From Pampus argenteus (Eukaryota; Chordata; Actinopteri; Scombriformes; Stromateidae): a stretch of 64,000 bases of DNA. Shown one piece after another: positions 62,001 through 64,000 of the stretch. The stretch's first letter is position 1, and the number at the start of each line of letters is the position of its first letter. Below the pieces are notes generated by a model that worked only from the letters and a program-made list of their open reading frames with translations, made no database searches and was not told the DNA's origin. The stretch covers positions 19,846,001 through 19,910,000 of the forward strand of contig CM072878.1 in NCBI GenBank assembly GCA_036937835.1, written 5' to 3'. The position numbers were made by a program, and so were the translations under genes.

Positions 62001-62478
62001 TTATTGTTCCTCTGAGCACCGAGCATCTTTCTGTAACGTATCCTGCCAGAACAAACATGTATGTAACCGACACTAAGAATGAGGTGGGCAGCGTTTCTTC
62101 CCCCACGTCAGACATAAATGTGTTGATGTGAAATGGTTTGTGTCCTGCAGCCGGTGCTGTTCGTCATGTGTGCAGGAAACGAGCTCTTCTTCTGTCTGCT
62201 CTACCTGCTGCATCACATCCAGGAACCTGCAGGTAAGAAGCTGCTCCAGTGAGCCTGTCAGACTGGTGTAGGACGTCACTGCTTTTAGGACTAAGGAACT
62301 ATGTCCTGACTCCTGTCTGTGTGTCTGTGCTGCAGCCTGGCTCAACTGGCTGCTGGGACTCTGCGGGACCATCTGCCTGCTGAAGTCCGGCATCAGTCTC
62401 CTGCACCTCGTCACCGCCTCCCAGAACATGGCCGCCCTCGACGCCGCCGAGCGGGAGAAAGCCGACAAGAAGCAGTGA
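59081..62478 (+). CDS. cdipt: CDP-diacylglycerol-inositol 3-phosphatidyltransferase (phosphatidylinositol synthase)
   Basis: Integral ER membrane enzyme that joins CDP-diacylglycerol and myo-inositol to give phosphatidylinositol and CMP. Exons: 59081-59123, 60307-60441, 60952-61105, 61330-61411, 62151-62232, 62336-62478. All are GT-AG with consistent phase; 639 bases, 212 residues (human 213 as I recall). It starts MTEENIFLFVPNLIG. The CDP-alcohol phosphotransferase motif DxxDGxxAR(8)GxxxDxxxD is complete: Asp47, Asp50, Gly51, Ala54, Arg55, Gly64, Asp68, Asp72. Other family landmarks are ASHWLHLHSS, HKTIDLSGNPVLRVYYTSK and MCAGNELFFCLLY. The hydrophobic profile fits several membrane helices, with a short lysine-rich tail (EREKADKKQ) facing the cytosol in the family. 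Confidence 0.97.
59124..60306. other. cdipt intron 1
   Basis: Begins with a GCTAGC-rich stretch (59128-59195). A MITE copy fills 59255-59612; then AT-rich DNA with degraded repeat words. Confidence 0.65.
59255..59612 (+). mobile_element. MITE-like element, 3' half (copy F)
   Basis: Runs from tccagcagatatgtttcaac to the terminal gtcctttaac. It is nearly identical to copies B and D over its length, apart from a small deletion near 59458 that removes the gactgtgtggacacactgtg block. Confidence 0.8.
60442..60951. other. cdipt intron 2
   Basis: AT-rich; 60828-60960 has words of the gctgcaactatta repeat family just before the acceptor. No other feature. Confidence 0.55.
61412..62150. other. cdipt intron 4 with an L2-like 3' end
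   Basis: Microsatellite of TTA/TTG units at 61513-61560, then a truncated L2-like 3' end at 61566-61835, then plain sequence. Confidence 0.7.
61566..61835 (+). mobile_element. 5'-truncated L2-like LINE 3' end
   Basis: About 270 bases nearly identical to 4958-5231, from atatgtgtgtgttgatttgt to gggctatataaataaaattt plus gatttg units. Only a handful of substitutions separate the two copies. Confidence 0.85.
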
Positions 62479-62674
62479 GCGAGGAGTCAGTGAAAACACG
62501 CCATGTTTTTATTTCTGCTGCTTCTTTTTTAAGGGCCGACTTTTGTTTATACAGTGAAGCCACATCAGAAACAAAGTTTTATGACCAAATATCAGATTAG
62601 AAAAGTGACACGAGGATATTGTGTTTGGTGATGGATTGGATCCATATCACTTACTGCTGGATGGATACCTGTCA

Positions 62675-62709
<35 letters not shown>

Positions 62710-62825
62710 TTGACATGAACCAATCATTTCACTTATGTTCTTCTATATTTTTATTTAGTTTCCTTTAGCACTGAAACAATTTGTTGAAATTAATTAGACA
62801 ATAAATACTTAAACTGTTCACTGGA
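62479..62825 (+). other. cdipt 3' UTR (predicted)
   Basis: AATAAA at 62800-62805 gives a plausible end. (TTA)n at 62679-62706 lies inside. Confidence 0.5.
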
Positions 62826-64000
62826 TTCAGCTTCAGTTGTGGCCAGTTTGGACTTTTCTCACAAAACATTTGATTAGTTAGGAAAGTAATTGTTTGATTA
62901 ATCAATAATGAAAATGATTGCTAGCTGTAGCCCTTTTTTCATTATTTATCTTTTCATACACAATATGTTCCTATTTTAGATTAGTCAGCAGTCTCTGTAT
63001 GAGCGTCGGATTCATCAGTAGAGTTGAGAAAGAGGCGACGCGGTGATCCGAAACGCATGAAGACAATCAGTCAACACAAGAATACATGAATATTGGAGAA
63101 TTATATCCATAACAGGAGCAACCAGTATGATAAAGTTCATACGTTGTAATTGATGAAGAAATGTCTTTGTGGCCGGTCGACGATAGTTAAGTTTCACTTT
63201 CTCACAATAATCCATCAATACATGCTCAGAATAAGATGTCCACATGTCCTGCAGATGTCTTAAAAGAAGGTCAAACTGTCCAATTGAAGTGTTTTTAGAA
63301 AGCTGAAGAGCAAATACCATAAATATGGTTCTGATTATTGGCTCCAAACAAATCTATAAACCTTTGTCATTTATTAATGAACCATTAATAAAGCAGCTTG
63401 TAAACCAGTGAAGCCCCATTAAGACTGTCTGAGTGTCTGTAGGACAGCTGATGTGGTGATTTGAATGTTGAATCAATAAAGTTAATAATTAGTCATTGAT
63501 CTGTAAAATGTTGATCATTGTTTCCTAAAGCACAAAGATCTTCAGTTTACTGCCGCAGAAGTCAGAATTATTTCTAAATGTGATGTGTGAAAAGGTGACG
63601 ACGTGTGACCCAGACATGACGTCCTTTTATTACCACAAACGTTTCTGCTGAAGGTTTGATGTGGATTAAAGTTAGTTAGTGCTTATTTGACCTGTATGAC
63701 CTTTGTGGTAGAAGAGTCTACTTTGGAACAAATAGAAAGTTATACCTCATGTGAAGAAGTATTACTGTTTTATTACCGTTTGTGGTGTTGCATTGTACAT
63801 TTTTACTGTTGCATTACTGTAAAGCTTAAATGAAAAATGTGTGAAAGTGTTTTATCAGCAGGCCAAGTATAATGTTATATTTAATATATATATATATATA
63901 TTCATAGTAGTACTTCTGATGGTTATTTTGTTTACTGTGAAAGCAGCTGCAAAATAAAGACAATAAACACAAGATTTTAGTTTATTACTTACAGCTCGAA
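62826..64000. other. AT-rich DNA to the right edge
   Basis: No gene recognised. Degraded attaatcaataatgaaaatg-type repeat words at 62870-62950 and 63440-63600, and a short TA run at 63885-63900. Confidence 0.55.

Noticed and set aside
62073..62600. Minus-strand 131-codon frame and plus-strand 93-codon frame near the cdipt end
   Set aside because: Shadows of the last two cdipt exons.

Overview
The window is nuclear DNA from a vertebrate, most likely a ray-finned (teleost) fish. Its genes have many GT-AG introns, the proteins match vertebrate orthologues exon by exon, and the intergenic DNA carries fish-type repeats: L2-like LINE ends with an ATTTG tail, short inverted-repeat elements and CA/GT microsatellites. 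The species cannot be named from the sequence. Assignments rest on recognising protein families by eye; no database was searched.

Layout, left to right. 1-6906 (-): most of socs7, cut at the left edge before the SOCS box. 8416-8497 (-): a tRNA-Ser(UGA). About 8975-23700 (-): complete kpnb1 (importin beta-1), 22 exons summing to 876 codons plus stop, with a stop codon split by the last intron and four C/D-box snoRNA-like sequences in its introns. About 26720-42400 (-): complete fbxl19 (CXXC, PHD, F-box and leucine-rich repeats, 918 codons). 45077-46827 (+): two intronless replication-type histone genes, H3.2 and H2A, each with TATA box, CCAAT boxes and 3' stem-loop. About 48050-57770 (+): wipf2 (WIP family, 448 codons). 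59081-62478 (+): cdipt (phosphatidylinositol synthase, 212 codons).

The genes do not form one pathway. They are cytokine or adaptor signalling (socs7), nuclear import (kpnb1), CpG-island chromatin binding and ubiquitin ligase targeting (fbxl19), nucleosome core (histones), actin assembly (wipf2) and phospholipid synthesis (cdipt). As I recall human gene locations, the set mixes 17q genes (SOCS7, KPNB1, WIPF2) with 16p11.2 genes (FBXL19, CDIPT).

The most interesting signals are: (1) the kpnb1 intronic snoRNA-like family, whose shared guide can pair with 18S rRNA; (2) clusters of GTTAGC/GCTAGC/GCTAAC words at the 5' ends of all five spliced genes but not at the histone promoters; (3) a 600-base inverted-repeat element with five partial relatives; (4) an in-frame alternative splice donor in wipf2 that would add a 49-residue Gln-rich insert.
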